A stretch of 64,000 bases of DNA from Porphyrobacter sp. GA68 (lineage in GTDB: Bacteria; Pseudomonadota; Alphaproteobacteria; Sphingomonadales; Sphingomonadaceae). The notes beneath the pieces were generated by a model. It worked only from the letters and a program-made list of their open reading frames with translations. It did no database searches and was not told the origin of the DNA. Positions within the stretch are counted from its first letter, which is position 1. Every line of letters begins with the position of its first letter. The stretch lies in the NCBI RefSeq assembly GCF_022605525.1, contig NZ_JAKQYJ010000001.1:1039501-1103500 (forward strand), in the 5' to 3' direction. This document shows, in pieces, positions 54,382 to 64,000 of this stretch. Both the position numbers and the translations under genes were made by a program.

Positions 54382-54742
54382 GCGCGCCCTCCTGGTCGAG
54401 GATGAGCTGCTGATCGCCCTGGATCTGCAGGGTATCATCGAGGAAACCGGGCTGACGGTTGACGGCCCCTACATCGATGTCGCGGGTTCGCTGAAGGCGA
54501 TTGGCACCGCGTTGCCCGACGTGGCTGTGCTGGACGTGTCGCTGCGCGGCGGCGATGTGTTTCCATTGGCGGACCGCCTGCACCAGCTGGGGGTGCCGAT
54601 CCTGTTTCATTCCGGACATGCCGACACGGGCAGCCTCAACCGGCGTTATCCCGGTTCCGCGGTTATTTCCAAGCCCGGCTCGCCAGCACAGCTGGCCGCC
54701 CGGTTGCGCGAGCTGACGCAGCAGGAGCCGCAGGGAGGCTAG
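54374..54742 (+). CDS. Single-domain response regulator
   Basis: A 122-residue CheY-like receiver. The acidic pocket is VEDELL, the phosphoacceptor Asp lies in VAVLDVSLRGGDVFPLAD (~54), Ser/His follows in FHSGHAD and Lys is in VISKPGSP. There is no output domain. It overlaps the end of the kinase fusion by eight bases, so it is the likely phosphate acceptor. Such receivers often act as phosphate sinks or as adaptors toward PhyR in general stress signalling. Confidence 0.88.
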   Translation: MGKRALLVEDELLIALDLQGIIEETGLTVDGPYIDVAGSLKAIGTALPDVAVLDVSLRGGDVFPLADRLHQLGVPILFHSGHADTGSLNRRYPGSAVISKPGSPAQLAARLRELTQQEPQGG

Positions 54743-54813
54743 CATTTCCGCTGCTCAGACTGTTCTGCCGCGTCGGACGCCCGCCGTGCTGGTGAGACTC
54801 AGGTCGGTCTGCT

Positions 54814-55794
54814 TCAGGGAGCCGGCCCGGGCTCGTTTTCGAGGAGGTCGGTTGGGCGGCCCGCCCCCGATGCGGCCAGAGTGTCGCTGGTCACGATGAT
54901 CGTTGTGCCAGGATGCAGGATGCGCGCGACAGCCTGACGAAATTCCGGCGGCGCGGCGAAGCGGTTCCATTCCGCGGGCGGTACAGGCACGCTGGGGTCG
55001 CCTGCGCTCGCCATATCTACCCTCAGCCAGTGACTGCCTGCGCCGGCCTTTTGCTGCAACAGATAAACCCATGTGCCCGCGACGGGACCGGTAACGCGAA
55101 CCGGGCCGGACCCGATCTGCACTCCGTTGCGCAGAACCACCGCCCGCCCATCGGCCGCGCTGACCACGATCGACACCGGCCCCGTGGGCGACAATTCCGG
55201 CTGCCACACGAACGCGCTAGCCGCGCCGCCGCCCCGCACCGCCCTGGGAGCGGCAGGGGGCAGGAGATCCTTTGCCGGAGCGATCCGCGGGGTTGCGCGC
55301 TTGTCACTGATCACGACTGTCATGCCGACATGGGTGGTGGCGAACAGCAGCCTGGCGAATTCCAGCGGCAGGCGGACGCAGCCATGCGAAGCGGGACGGC
55401 CCGGCAGGTTTCCGGCGTGCAGCGCCACCCCGCGCCAGGTCAGCCGCTGCATGTAAGGCATGGGCGCGTTGTTGTAGATCGAGGAATAATGCTCCGCATC
55501 CTTTTCCAGCACGGTGAACACGCCTGTGGGCGTCTCGAAACCCGGCTTGCCGGAGGAAATGGTGGTCGCGGCGATGGGAACTCCGTTGCGGAACAGGAAC
55601 GCGCGCTGCCGGGGCAGGCTGACGACCATCAGCAGCGGACCCTGCGGCGCGGCCAGCGGCTCCCATACCCATTGCCCGGGCTGCAACCGCTCAACCGCTT
55701 CATGGACCGAACCCCGACCCACGTGCACCTGCTGGGCCGACCCCATCAGCGCGCCGGCGGCGGCGAGTGCCAGAAGGGCGCTCCACCACGCCAT
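54814..55794 (-). CDS. L,D-transpeptidase with degenerate second YkuD-like half
   Basis: A 326-residue exported enzyme. The signal sequence is WWSALLALAAAGALMGSAQ. The YkuD domain (~50-185) has GVALHAGNLPGRPASHGCVR, with the catalytic Cys, and forms 3-3 crosslinks or attaches proteins to peptidoglycan. From ~215 to 310 the sequence repeats the first half (GPVSIVVSAADGRAVVLRNG against GPLLMVVSLPRQRAFLFRNG) and its end (ILHPGTTIIVTSD against TTHVGMTVVISD) but lacks the His and Cys motif. The ATG at 55794 gives the signal peptide; the open frame extends 32 codons further. Confidence 0.87.
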   Translation of the reverse strand: MAWWSALLALAAAGALMGSAQQVHVGRGSVHEAVERLQPGQWVWEPLAAPQGPLLMVVSLPRQRAFLFRNGVPIAATTISSGKPGFETPTGVFTVLEKDAEHYSSIYNNAPMPYMQRLTWRGVALHAGNLPGRPASHGCVRLPLEFARLLFATTHVGMTVVISDKRATPRIAPAKDLLPPAAPRAVRGGGAASAFVWQPELSPTGPVSIVVSAADGRAVVLRNGVQIGSGPVRVTGPVAGTWVYLLQQKAGAGSHWLRVDMASAGDPSVPVPPAEWNRFAAPPEFRQAVARILHPGTTIIVTSDTLAASGAGRPTDLLENEPGPAP

Positions 55795-56196
55795 CAGCGG
55801 CTCGGCATCCAGGGTGCCATCGGTCCAGACGCCTTGGGTTCGATCAGCTCCCGTGGCCGCGCAACAGGGCAGCAGCCGGCAGGCTGACACATTCCTGCGC
55901 CGCCTCTATCAATGGACCCGAACGGGCGCGCGATGCTCATGGAGCCTGTTTCTTCTCGCAAGTTGGTTGCCGCCCGGGCGCAGCCGGTTGAGAATACCAG
56001 TTGCCGCAAGCCTTGTCATGCGCGCCGCAGCCGTGCCTGCCGCCCGGCCAGCGGCAAGCAGCAAGGGAGTGGCGCTTGCGCGTGTTAACGCCCTGTCCAT
56101 TGCATGTTTCTACCAATGTCCCCAAATGCCGTTTCTGATGGGGAGGGCAAAGCCTGTCTGCAGGAGACAGGTCCACGGGGAAGGCCGCTTTTCGGA
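55795..56196. other. Divergent intergenic region between the L,D-transpeptidase and PAS-HWE kinase
   Basis: 402 bases without a convincing gene. The PAS-HWE frame stays open from 56104, but the residues before 56197 look non-coding. No GGAAC-type or other promoter could be identified. A GTTAAC palindrome lies near 56083. Confidence 0.35.
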
Positions 56197-57243
56197 ATGG
56201 AGACAATGGAGACGCAACAGGACGAGGCGGTCGACGCCATTGCCGGACGCCACGCCCTGCTGGACAGCGACATTCCCTTCCGCAGCCTGGCAAATGCGCT
56301 GCCGCACATGGTGTGGTCGACCCTGCCGGACGGATATCACGATTATTATAACGACCAATGGTATGCCTTCACCGGCGTACCGGTGGGTTCGACCGACGGG
56401 GAGGAGTGGAACAACATGTTCCACCCCGACGACCAGGCAAGGGCATGGGAACGGTGGCGGCGGAGCCTTGCCACCGGCGAACCATACGAAGTCGAATACC
56501 GGCTGCGGCATCGCAGCGGGGAATACCGCTGGACGCTGGGCCGCGCCTATCCGGTGCGGGGCGCGGACGGGCAGATTGTGCGCTGGATCGGAACCTGCAC
56601 CGACATCCACGATGCCAAGGATCAGGCGGCTCGCAACGAAATCCTCAGCCGCGAACTGAGTCACCGCATCAAGAACATCTTCGCGGTGATCGGCGGCCTG
56701 ATCGGCATGTCCACCCGGGAAGCGGAGCCGGACCACAAGGCGTTCGCCAAAAAGCTGCAACAGCGGATTGCCGCGTTAAGCCGGGCGCACGAGTTTGTCC
56801 GGCCGCACAGCGAAGAATCGGCTCCGCAGGCGCCGACCGACTCCCTGCACGGCATCCTCCTGGAAATCCTGTCGCCCTATCCGGCGCTGGCTGAGGGGCG
56901 CATTACCCTGGCGGGCCCGGACGTACGGGTCGATGATCGCGGCGCAACGCCGCTTGCCCTGCTGGTGCACGAACTGGCGACCAATGCGGTGAAGTACGGC
57001 GCCCTATCCTCCGAGGATGGGCAGGTTGCCATCGTCATCAGCGAGGATGGGGACAAAGTGCGGCTGGAATGGCGTGAAACCGGCGGCCCCACCCTCACTG
57101 GAACGCCCAGCCGGCAGGGCTTCGGCACCCGCCTGTGCGATCTCAGCATCGTGCAGCAGCTTGGCGGCACCCTTGAGAGAAACTGGCTGCCCGAAGGATT
57201 GGCAGTGAACGTCGCAGTGGAACGGGATCGACTAGTCCGCTGA
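56197..57243 (+). CDS. PAS-HWE histidine kinase
   Basis: A 348-residue soluble sensor kinase. A PAS_3 domain occupies ~25-140 (ALPHMVWSTLPDGYHDYYND; MFHPDDQARAWERWRRSLAT; HRSGEYRWTLGRAYPVRGAD). The kinase follows with EILSRELSHRIKNIFAVIGG, where the acceptor His is ~159, and the HWE features HELATNAVKYGALSSEDGQV and LEWRETG. The PAS type lacks the LOV cysteine, so its signal is not predictable. The stop codon abuts the stop of the convergent receiver gene, suggesting a pair. Confidence 0.92.
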   Translation: METMETQQDEAVDAIAGRHALLDSDIPFRSLANALPHMVWSTLPDGYHDYYNDQWYAFTGVPVGSTDGEEWNNMFHPDDQARAWERWRRSLATGEPYEVEYRLRHRSGEYRWTLGRAYPVRGADGQIVRWIGTCTDIHDAKDQAARNEILSRELSHRIKNIFAVIGGLIGMSTREAEPDHKAFAKKLQQRIAALSRAHEFVRPHSEESAPQAPTDSLHGILLEILSPYPALAEGRITLAGPDVRVDDRGATPLALLVHELATNAVKYGALSSEDGQVAIVISEDGDKVRLEWRETGGPTLTGTPSRQGFGTRLCDLSIVQQLGGTLERNWLPEGLAVNVAVERDRLVR

Positions 57244-57642
57244 TCAGCCGAACAGCCTGAGACAGGCGGGCGGGGCAAGCTGCGCACCGCCGCGGCATCC
57301 CAGCGCATATTCGACCGCATCCTTTACCGCTGTTTCGTCCGCCGGTTTGGTAATGACGCCTATTGCACCCGCGATACCATCGCCGAGCAATCCGGGGTTC
57401 GCGGTCACGAACACTACCGCCACTCCTTTCTCGCTCAATCGCGCGCCTATCTGTGGCCCAGTCAGGCCATCGCGCAGATTAAGGTCGACGAGGGCCAGAT
57501 CAACCTTCTGATCATAGAACGGAACCGCGGCCGGAAGATCGGGCACGATGCCCACGGGCTCGTAACCCAGATCCTCGAGTACTCCTTCGAGGTTCATGGC
57601 TACCAGCATCTCGTCTTCGACAATCAGTATTCGGGCGGTCAT
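57244..57642 (-). CDS. Single-domain response regulator
   Basis: A 132-residue receiver: ILIVEDEMLVAMNLEGVLED at the start, phosphoacceptor Asp in LALVDLNLRDGLTGPQIGAR (~54), Thr in VVFVTANPG and Lys in GVITKPADE. This pattern is common in receivers next to HWE kinases. It lies tail to tail with the PAS-HWE kinase; the two stops share the palindrome TGATCA at 57241-57246. The ATG at 57642 is chosen by homology; the frame continues upstream without conserved sequence. Confidence 0.88.
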   Translation of the reverse strand: MTARILIVEDEMLVAMNLEGVLEDLGYEPVGIVPDLPAAVPFYDQKVDLALVDLNLRDGLTGPQIGARLSEKGVAVVFVTANPGLLGDGIAGAIGVITKPADETAVKDAVEYALGCRGGAQLAPPACLRLFG

Positions 57643-57840
57643 TCCACGTGATCCGGTTAATTGGTAATGCGACAACGCCTGAAACAGGGAAAACGTTCTG
57701 GCCGCTTGCCAAAAAAGTTGCCCGCCACGCTGCCGTTGGCCGGTCACGCGGGCGTTAGTGCGCGCGACACCAAAACTGTTGCCGCCCCGTCCGGTTCCCG
57801 ATGGCGTGGCTGACCGATCGATGGAACGGGCCGCCTGCCA

Positions 57841-59085
57841 TCAGACCGGCGAACCTTGCGGCCGGACCGCTTCGCGGGTCGCCGCGCGCTCGCCATGCTC
57901 GCCAATCCGGAGCTTCCGCGCGGCCCATTTGATCGTCGGGCCCTGAATAAGACTGGAGAGCAGCACCACGAAGAACACGATGTTGAAGACGCTGAAAGCG
58001 CCCGCGACGCCGGCGACGATCGGAAAAGTGGCCAGCACGATCGGCACGGCGCCCCGCAGCCCGGCCCATGACACGAACAGCTTTGCACGCCAGTTGAACT
58101 GCCGGAACGGGGCAAGGCACAGGAACACGCTGAGCGGGCGGGCGACGAACATCAGGATCAGCGTGATGACGATACCCGGGCCGATTGCCGGCACCAGGTC
58201 CGATGGTGCCACCAGCAGCCCCAGCGTCAGGAACATGGCCACCTGCGCCAGCCACGCCATGCCGTCCTGAAAGGTGGAAATGGTCCGCTTGGCGGGGTAG
58301 TTGCGGTTCCCCGCGACCAGCCCGGCGACGTAGGCCGCGAGAAAGCCGTTTCCAGACAGCACATGGGCCGCTCCAAACGCAATCAGCGCCGCGGCGATGG
58401 AGATCACAAAAGCCAGACCGCCCTGCCTGAACCCGCCACGCTTCAGCAACCAGGGCATCGCAAAACCCACGGCCAGGCCGACCAGCGCTCCCATCGCCAT
58501 CTGCACGACGAACTCCGGGAGCAGGTCAAGCGGGTTAGCGTCCGGCGTACCGATGAACAGCAGCACTGCGCCGACGAGAAAGATCGCCATTGGGTCGTTC
58601 GAGCCGGATTCAACCTCGATCAGGGCGGGCACATCGCCGTGCAGGTCCAGCCCTGTGGACCGCAGGATGGCGAACACCGCCGCCGCGTCGGTGGACGCGA
58701 TGATCCCCCCAAGCAGCGCAGCTTCGGTAAGCGACGCACCGATCAGCAGCATTGCCGCGCCCGCCACGATCCCGGCGCTGACAAACACGCCTACTGTAGC
58801 CAGCGCCAGAGCCGGCGCTGCAACCCGGCGAACGTCGGACCAGGCCGTGTCCATCCCGCCTGAAAACAGGATAAAGATCAGCGACACCGTGCCGACTGCC
58901 TGGGCGAAGGAGAAGTCGCTGAAGCCGATACCGCCAGGGCCATCGACCCCGGCGAGCATCCCCAGCCCGAGAAAGCCGATCAGGGCAGGCAGGCCGAACC
59001 TGCTCGACAGGGTCCCGGCGAGCACGGTCGTGAGCAGCAGGATGCCCAGCAGCAGCAGAGCGGGTTCAGTGGCAAGGGTTGTCAT
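57841..59085 (-). CDS. Cation:proton antiporter, CPA1 family, membrane domain only
   Basis: A 414-residue exchanger similar to the K+/H+ antiporter NhaP2/CvrA. Markers are LIGFLGLGMLAGVDGPGGIG near residue 40, GIIASTDAAAVFAILRSTGL near 130, the family motif IEVESGSNDPMAIFLVGAVL near 160 and SWAGLRGAVPIVLATFPIVA near 345. The cytosolic TrkA-C regulatory domain of CvrA is missing: the protein ends shortly after the last helix. The ATG at 59085 is used. It differs from the antiporter at 11831. Confidence 0.9.
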   Translation of the reverse strand: MTTLATEPALLLLGILLLTTVLAGTLSSRFGLPALIGFLGLGMLAGVDGPGGIGFSDFSFAQAVGTVSLIFILFSGGMDTAWSDVRRVAAPALALATVGVFVSAGIVAGAAMLLIGASLTEAALLGGIIASTDAAAVFAILRSTGLDLHGDVPALIEVESGSNDPMAIFLVGAVLLFIGTPDANPLDLLPEFVVQMAMGALVGLAVGFAMPWLLKRGGFRQGGLAFVISIAAALIAFGAAHVLSGNGFLAAYVAGLVAGNRNYPAKRTISTFQDGMAWLAQVAMFLTLGLLVAPSDLVPAIGPGIVITLILMFVARPLSVFLCLAPFRQFNWRAKLFVSWAGLRGAVPIVLATFPIVAGVAGAFSVFNIVFFVVLLSSLIQGPTIKWAARKLRIGEHGERAATREAVRPQGSPV

Positions 59086-59315
59086 GGCATCAGGATTACC
59101 GGCATTTTCCCCTTGGCGCGCTGCATAGGGAGCGGCGCCTGCATCGCACAACCTGCCGCCGCCGGCATGATGGCAGGCACCGGCGGCTCGCCGATCGTCG
59201 ACCTGCCGGCAGCGCTTGCTCTGTCACACATGTCCCGTTCCCCTGCCGCCAGCCACCCGTATCCGCCAGCTGCCCGACTGTTCCGGGGCACGCGCGGGCA
59301 TACCCCGGAACCATC

Positions 59316-59615
59316 TTACAGGCCGCTCCAGATCAGCAGCCCGATAAACGCGATGGCCACTCCAAAGAGGATCAGCATCCATAACAGGTCTGCTGCACCC
59401 AGCCTGGTGAGGTGGTCATCCTTCAGCCGCTGGTAAGAGTGACACAGTTCCGGATCGCTGGCGATCAGGCCGACGTCCAGAGCCGATGCCTCCTTCTTGA
59501 ACCATCGCACCAGTTCGGCAAGTTCCGCATCATCGAGCGCCGGATATCTGGCCAGCAAAGCCACGGCGGATTGGCGACGCCCCTCGTGCGGGACGCCTTC
59601 ACATACAGTGTCCAT
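59316..59615 (-). CDS. Small protein with one C-terminal membrane helix, hypothetical
   Basis: A 99-residue protein. The ATG at 59615 has GAGGAAAT about ten bases upstream. The soluble part is helical (LLARYPALDDAELAELVRWF) and is followed by a single C-terminal helix (LLWMLILFGVAIAFIGLLIW), so it is tail-anchored. Family unknown. Confidence 0.65.
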   Translation of the reverse strand: MDTVCEGVPHEGRRQSAVALLARYPALDDAELAELVRWFKKEASALDVGLIASDPELCHSYQRLKDDHLTRLGAADLLWMLILFGVAIAFIGLLIWSGL

Positions 59616-59669
59616 GTAGAAATTTCCTCGTCTAGTCGCGTTCGGCATTCCCGGCGGAAATGCGCTGTG

Positions 59670-60002
59670 TCAGGCACGCGTTGACGGAGGTGCTCGTGGT
59701 TGCGACGGTCTGGTCCCGACCGGTTTTAGCGGAGGTGCCTGGGCCCACGGCAACGGTCTGCGGGTCCCTGGAGCATCCGCGACGATCGGCAGGATAAAGG
59801 ATGCGGCACCCGCGACAGGCGGGGCAGGGGGTGCGGGCAGCGGCGCGGCGGCGTTGGCGGCCTGCCGCAGATTGCCCAGCACAGCGACGTCGAGAGTGGC
59901 CACGCTGAAGGCCGATCCGCGCTGTTGCTCAACCGCCTTGGCGGGAATGGCGGCGTGCGATCCGATCACAGACAGCAGCACGGCCGCAAATATGCGGAGC
60001 AT
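59670..60002 (-). CDS. Exported proline-rich protein, hypothetical
   Basis: About 110 residues with a signal peptide (RIFAAVLLSVIGSHAAIPAK), a short ordered part (SAFSVATLDVAVLGNLRQAA) and a long Pro/Ala-rich region. The ATG at 60002 is chosen for the signal peptide; the ribosome site is weak. Function unknown and coding status moderately supported. Confidence 0.45.
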   Translation of the reverse strand: MLRIFAAVLLSVIGSHAAIPAKAVEQQRGSAFSVATLDVAVLGNLRQAANAAAPLPAPPAPPVAGAASFILPIVADAPGTRRPLPWAQAPPLKPVGTRPSQPRAPPSTRA

Positions 60003-60219
60003 GATCTGGCGTAAATGGTCGCTCACGCTCACGACAATTAACGAGGAAGCAGTTTCAGGCAAGTGGATGTTGCCGGATGATGTGGAGGGAGGTGGCGGTC
60101 TGCGCGGGCTGTAACGCCTTTGGCAACCTTTCAGCAGTGGTCGGGCTGCGCACGACAAAGGCCGAAGGAGTACGGGTGACGAAGGCGCTGAAGCAGAGCC
60201 ACAGCGCCTTCGCAACCAG

Positions 60220-60432
60220 TCAGTCGGCGGCGGAAAGGTTTACGGCGCTTTCCTTGCCGTTGCGGCCCTGCTCGATTTCGAAATTGAGGCGCTGATCCTT
60301 GTCCAGCGTATGCATTCCGGCCGCCTGCACGGCGGAGATGTGCACGAAGCTGTCGGCAGAGCCATCGTCGGGCTGGATGAAGCCATAGCCCTTGTCGGCG
60401 TTGAAGAATTTGACGGTGCCAGTCTTGGCCAT
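60220..60432 (-). CDS. Cold-shock domain protein
   Basis: A 70-residue CspA-type protein that binds single-stranded RNA and DNA. RNP1 is KGYGFI (residues 14-19) and RNP2 is SFVHISAV (~28-35). A ribosome site AAGGAAC precedes the ATG. The upstream 200 bases lack a gene on the minus strand and could form the long 5' leader typical of cold-shock genes. Confidence 0.95.
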   Translation of the reverse strand: MAKTGTVKFFNADKGYGFIQPDDGSADSFVHISAVQAAGMHTLDKDQRLNFEIEQGRNGKESAVNLSAAD

Positions 60433-60634
60433 GAGATGTTCCTTTCAAGAACAGGTGATTGCCCGCTGGCGGCATGCCAGAGGGTCGTGCGTCAGATCGT
60501 CCAGTGAAAGGAAGTCGCCGTCTGTGTCCGCAGCGCCATAGCGCATCGGTCGTCAAAAGCCGAAGTCCGTCGCATTTTTCGACGTCAGCATCGGCCTTGT
60601 AGCACAAAGCGCACGGATTACCTAATCGGCAGCG

Positions 60635-60660
60635 GGAACGTGTCTCGTCCTCCCCCCGTT
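60635..60660 (+). promoter_or_regulatory. Candidate EcfG promoter of the DUF2061 gene
   Basis: GGAAC at 60635-60639 is followed after 17 bases by CGTT at 60657-60660, a full match to the GGAAC-N16/17-CGTT consensus of alphaproteobacterial general-stress sigma factors. It lies 68 bases before the ATG of the DUF2061 gene. Confidence 0.55.
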
Positions 60661-60728
60661 CAGCTTTGTGAGGTGGAGGGTCAGGTGGCGGGCCATGAGC
60701 AAGGACGATCTGGTGAAAGCACGCGGCG

Positions 60729-61025
60729 ATGACTGATCAAGTGGTTTCCGCACGGTGCGCGGGCGAGGGTTGCCGGCTGCTTCAGCCGGTGGAACATCGC
60801 AAATTCGTCAAGCGCGATCTGGCCAAGACCATCAGCTTTCTTGCCCTGCATCTGATGGTGGGCTTCACTGTCGCCTACGCGTTCACCGGATCGATCGCCA
60901 TTGCCAGCGGTATCGCTCTGGTAGAGCCGCTGGTGAACGCGGTGGTATTCTTCTTTCACGAGCGCGCCTGGCGCAGCGAATTCACCGTTCTCGACGTCCT
61001 GCTGCATCGGCACGTGCGCGACTGA
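60729..61025 (+). CDS. DUF2061 membrane protein
   Basis: A 98-residue protein. The DUF2061 core is RDLAKTISFLALHLMVGFTV and AYAFTGSIAIASGIALVEPL, followed by VFFFHERAW. Two membrane helices are predicted. The role is unknown; members of this family often sit with sulfate or stress genes. A good EcfG-type promoter upstream suggests stress induction. A 13-codon frame (60694-60735) overlaps its start but is probably chance. Confidence 0.85.
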   Translation: MTDQVVSARCAGEGCRLLQPVEHRKFVKRDLAKTISFLALHLMVGFTVAYAFTGSIAIASGIALVEPLVNAVVFFFHERAWRSEFTVLDVLLHRHVRD

Positions 61026-61089
61026 AAAGCCGTAGGCGGCGGGAGCTATCGGGGGCAGACAAAAGCCCGCCCCTGACACCTAGATCACG

Positions 61090-61407
61090 TCACCGGCGAC
61101 GATCGGCCTTGCCGAAATGCGTATCAAGCAAGCTGACGAGCTTGTCCGCGGCCTGGGCGGCTGCCGCATCGACATCGCCGGCACGGGCACTGGCGCTCAA
61201 AGGCGCGCCGCCGCTGGGCCGCGCCTCGATCGTGCAGTTCTTGTCATCCGCGCCGCCGCGCTTGGCGTTTTCGTCCTGAACGTGGATTTCCAGGCGGGTC
61301 AGCCGATCCTCGAATCGGGACAGCTTTTCCCGCACCCGCGTCTCGATCCGTTCGGCCACGTTTTCCGTTCCCATGACGCTGCTGTCGGAATTGAACTGCA
61401 CATGCAT
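61090..61407 (-). CDS. Ribosome hibernation factor, HPF/RaiA family
   Basis: A 105-residue protein binding the 30S decoding centre in slow growth. Characteristic segments are QFNSDSSVMGTENVAERIET, KLSRFEDRLTRLEIHVQDEN and DVDAAAAQAADKLVSLLDTH. It is a short form without the C-terminal dimerisation domain of long HPF. The ATG at 61407 has AGGAG about ten bases upstream; the frame extends further but without support. Confidence 0.85.
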   Translation of the reverse strand: MHVQFNSDSSVMGTENVAERIETRVREKLSRFEDRLTRLEIHVQDENAKRGGADDKNCTIEARPSGGAPLSASARAGDVDAAAAQAADKLVSLLDTHFGKADRRR

Positions 61408-61474
61408 TGCTTGAGCGCTCCTTTGTTTTTGTCGTTGCTTCGATGAGACAACGGTCGAGGCCCAAGGCATATCC

Positions 61475-61503
61475 TGCCCGCCGCGCTTTGCGTACGGCGG
61501 GCA
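61475..61503 (-). terminator. Hairpin downstream of thiC
   Basis: A perfect 9-bp inverted repeat (TGCCCGCCG/CGGCGGGCA) with an 11-base loop lies 32 bases beyond the thiC stop on the minus strand and ahead of the hibernation-factor gene. There is no T run, so it is a probable but weak terminator. Confidence 0.4.
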
Positions 61504-61534
61504 CGGTGTCAGTTGCGGGCGGAGATCAGCCGGA

Positions 61535-63826
<2,292 letters not shown>

Positions 63827-63879
63827 TCACTCTCCTTCGCCGGTGGATGGACGAGGAGCGGTTTCTTGATGCATGACCG

Positions 63880-63970
63880 CCCACTCCCTCCGCCTGTGTT
63901 ATCAGGTTCAGGTTCAACGGGTCGGAGGATGCGAGCCCTCCCTCTCAGCCAAGCGGCTCCCCGGGGATGC
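63880..63970 (-). promoter_or_regulatory. TPP riboswitch (THI element)
   Basis: On the minus strand GGGGAGCC, GGCTGAGAGGG, the GACCCGTTGAACCTGA segment, ACCTGATAACACAGGCG and GGAGGGA appear in order, the conserved core of the thiamine pyrophosphate aptamer. The 5' promoter lies at or beyond the window end. A short hairpin (GCGGT/ACCGC) follows at about 63860-63882. The element should lower expression of the membrane protein and thiC when TPP is high. Exact ends are approximate. Confidence 0.93.
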
Positions 63971-64000
63971 GTGCATGATAGAGGCGCAACAGCCCGGCGT

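Noticed and set aside
60694-60735. 13-codon frame overlapping the DUF2061 start
   Set aside because: Too short to judge, with no distinctive composition.

Overview
The window is high-GC DNA from an alphaproteobacterium, most likely a sphingomonad (Sphingomonadales, perhaps Erythrobacteraceae-like). Support comes from a chpT histidine phosphotransferase (CckA-ChpT-CtrA pathway), an RpoH of alphaproteobacterial type, HWE-type histidine kinases, candidate EcfG (general stress sigma) promoters, DUF3297 and TIGR02186 proteins, and the pairing of pyrB with a degenerate dihydroorotase. The order-level placement is inference; no marker phylogeny could be run. The DNA is chromosomal and dense with housekeeping genes. 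I saw no insertion sequence, prophage, CRISPR array or integrase.

Layout. 0-7 kb: the end of pyrB with a catalytically dead dihydroorotase paralog, then a minus-strand set of ParA ATPase, a ribbon-helix-helix-like protein and a TPR/SPOR lipoprotein, then a DUF418 membrane protein. 7-17 kb: DUF3297-der-DUF2721, tRNA-Leu(UAG), trigger factor with a histone-H1-like tail, an antiporter and an amidase, then clpP and clpX. 17-28 kb: a lower-GC family 25 glycosyltransferase, a cation diffusion facilitator, mtgA, rpoH, rluD divergent from chpT-amidase, RNase P RNA, an S46 peptidase, UDP-glucose dehydrogenase and a PPP-family phosphatase. 28-35 kb: an NfrB-like glycosyltransferase and an NfrA-C-like envelope protein, TauE/SafE and TIGR02186 proteins, a HerA-like ATPase and queE. 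35-42 kb: valS carrying an in-frame palindromic insertion, then the Mla-type lipid transport operon (permease, ATPase, MCE protein, lipoprotein) and a Brp/Blh-type carotenoid dioxygenase. 43-50 kb: many small envelope and stress proteins (SWIB, two PEBP proteins, S41 protease, small lipoproteins, DUF2726, fasciclin). 50-57.6 kb: a signalling island with a LOV photoreceptor, a CheB-CheR-PAS-HWE kinase fusion and a receiver overlapping head to tail, an L,D-transpeptidase with a degenerate second domain, and a second PAS-HWE kinase convergent with its receiver. 57.8-64 kb: a second antiporter, small membrane and exported proteins, a cold-shock protein, DUF2061, a ribosome hibernation factor, and a TPP-riboswitch operon ending in thiC.

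Main themes are envelope construction (lipid transport, peptidoglycan enzymes, a putative secreted glycan) and stress or light sensing through HWE kinases, with two EcfG-like promoters in the same part of the chromosome. The points most worth following up are the palindromic element translated inside valS, the reduced Nfr-like glycan pair, the LOV/CheBR/HWE cluster, the riboswitch-controlled membrane protein, and the tandem-degenerate L,D-transpeptidase.
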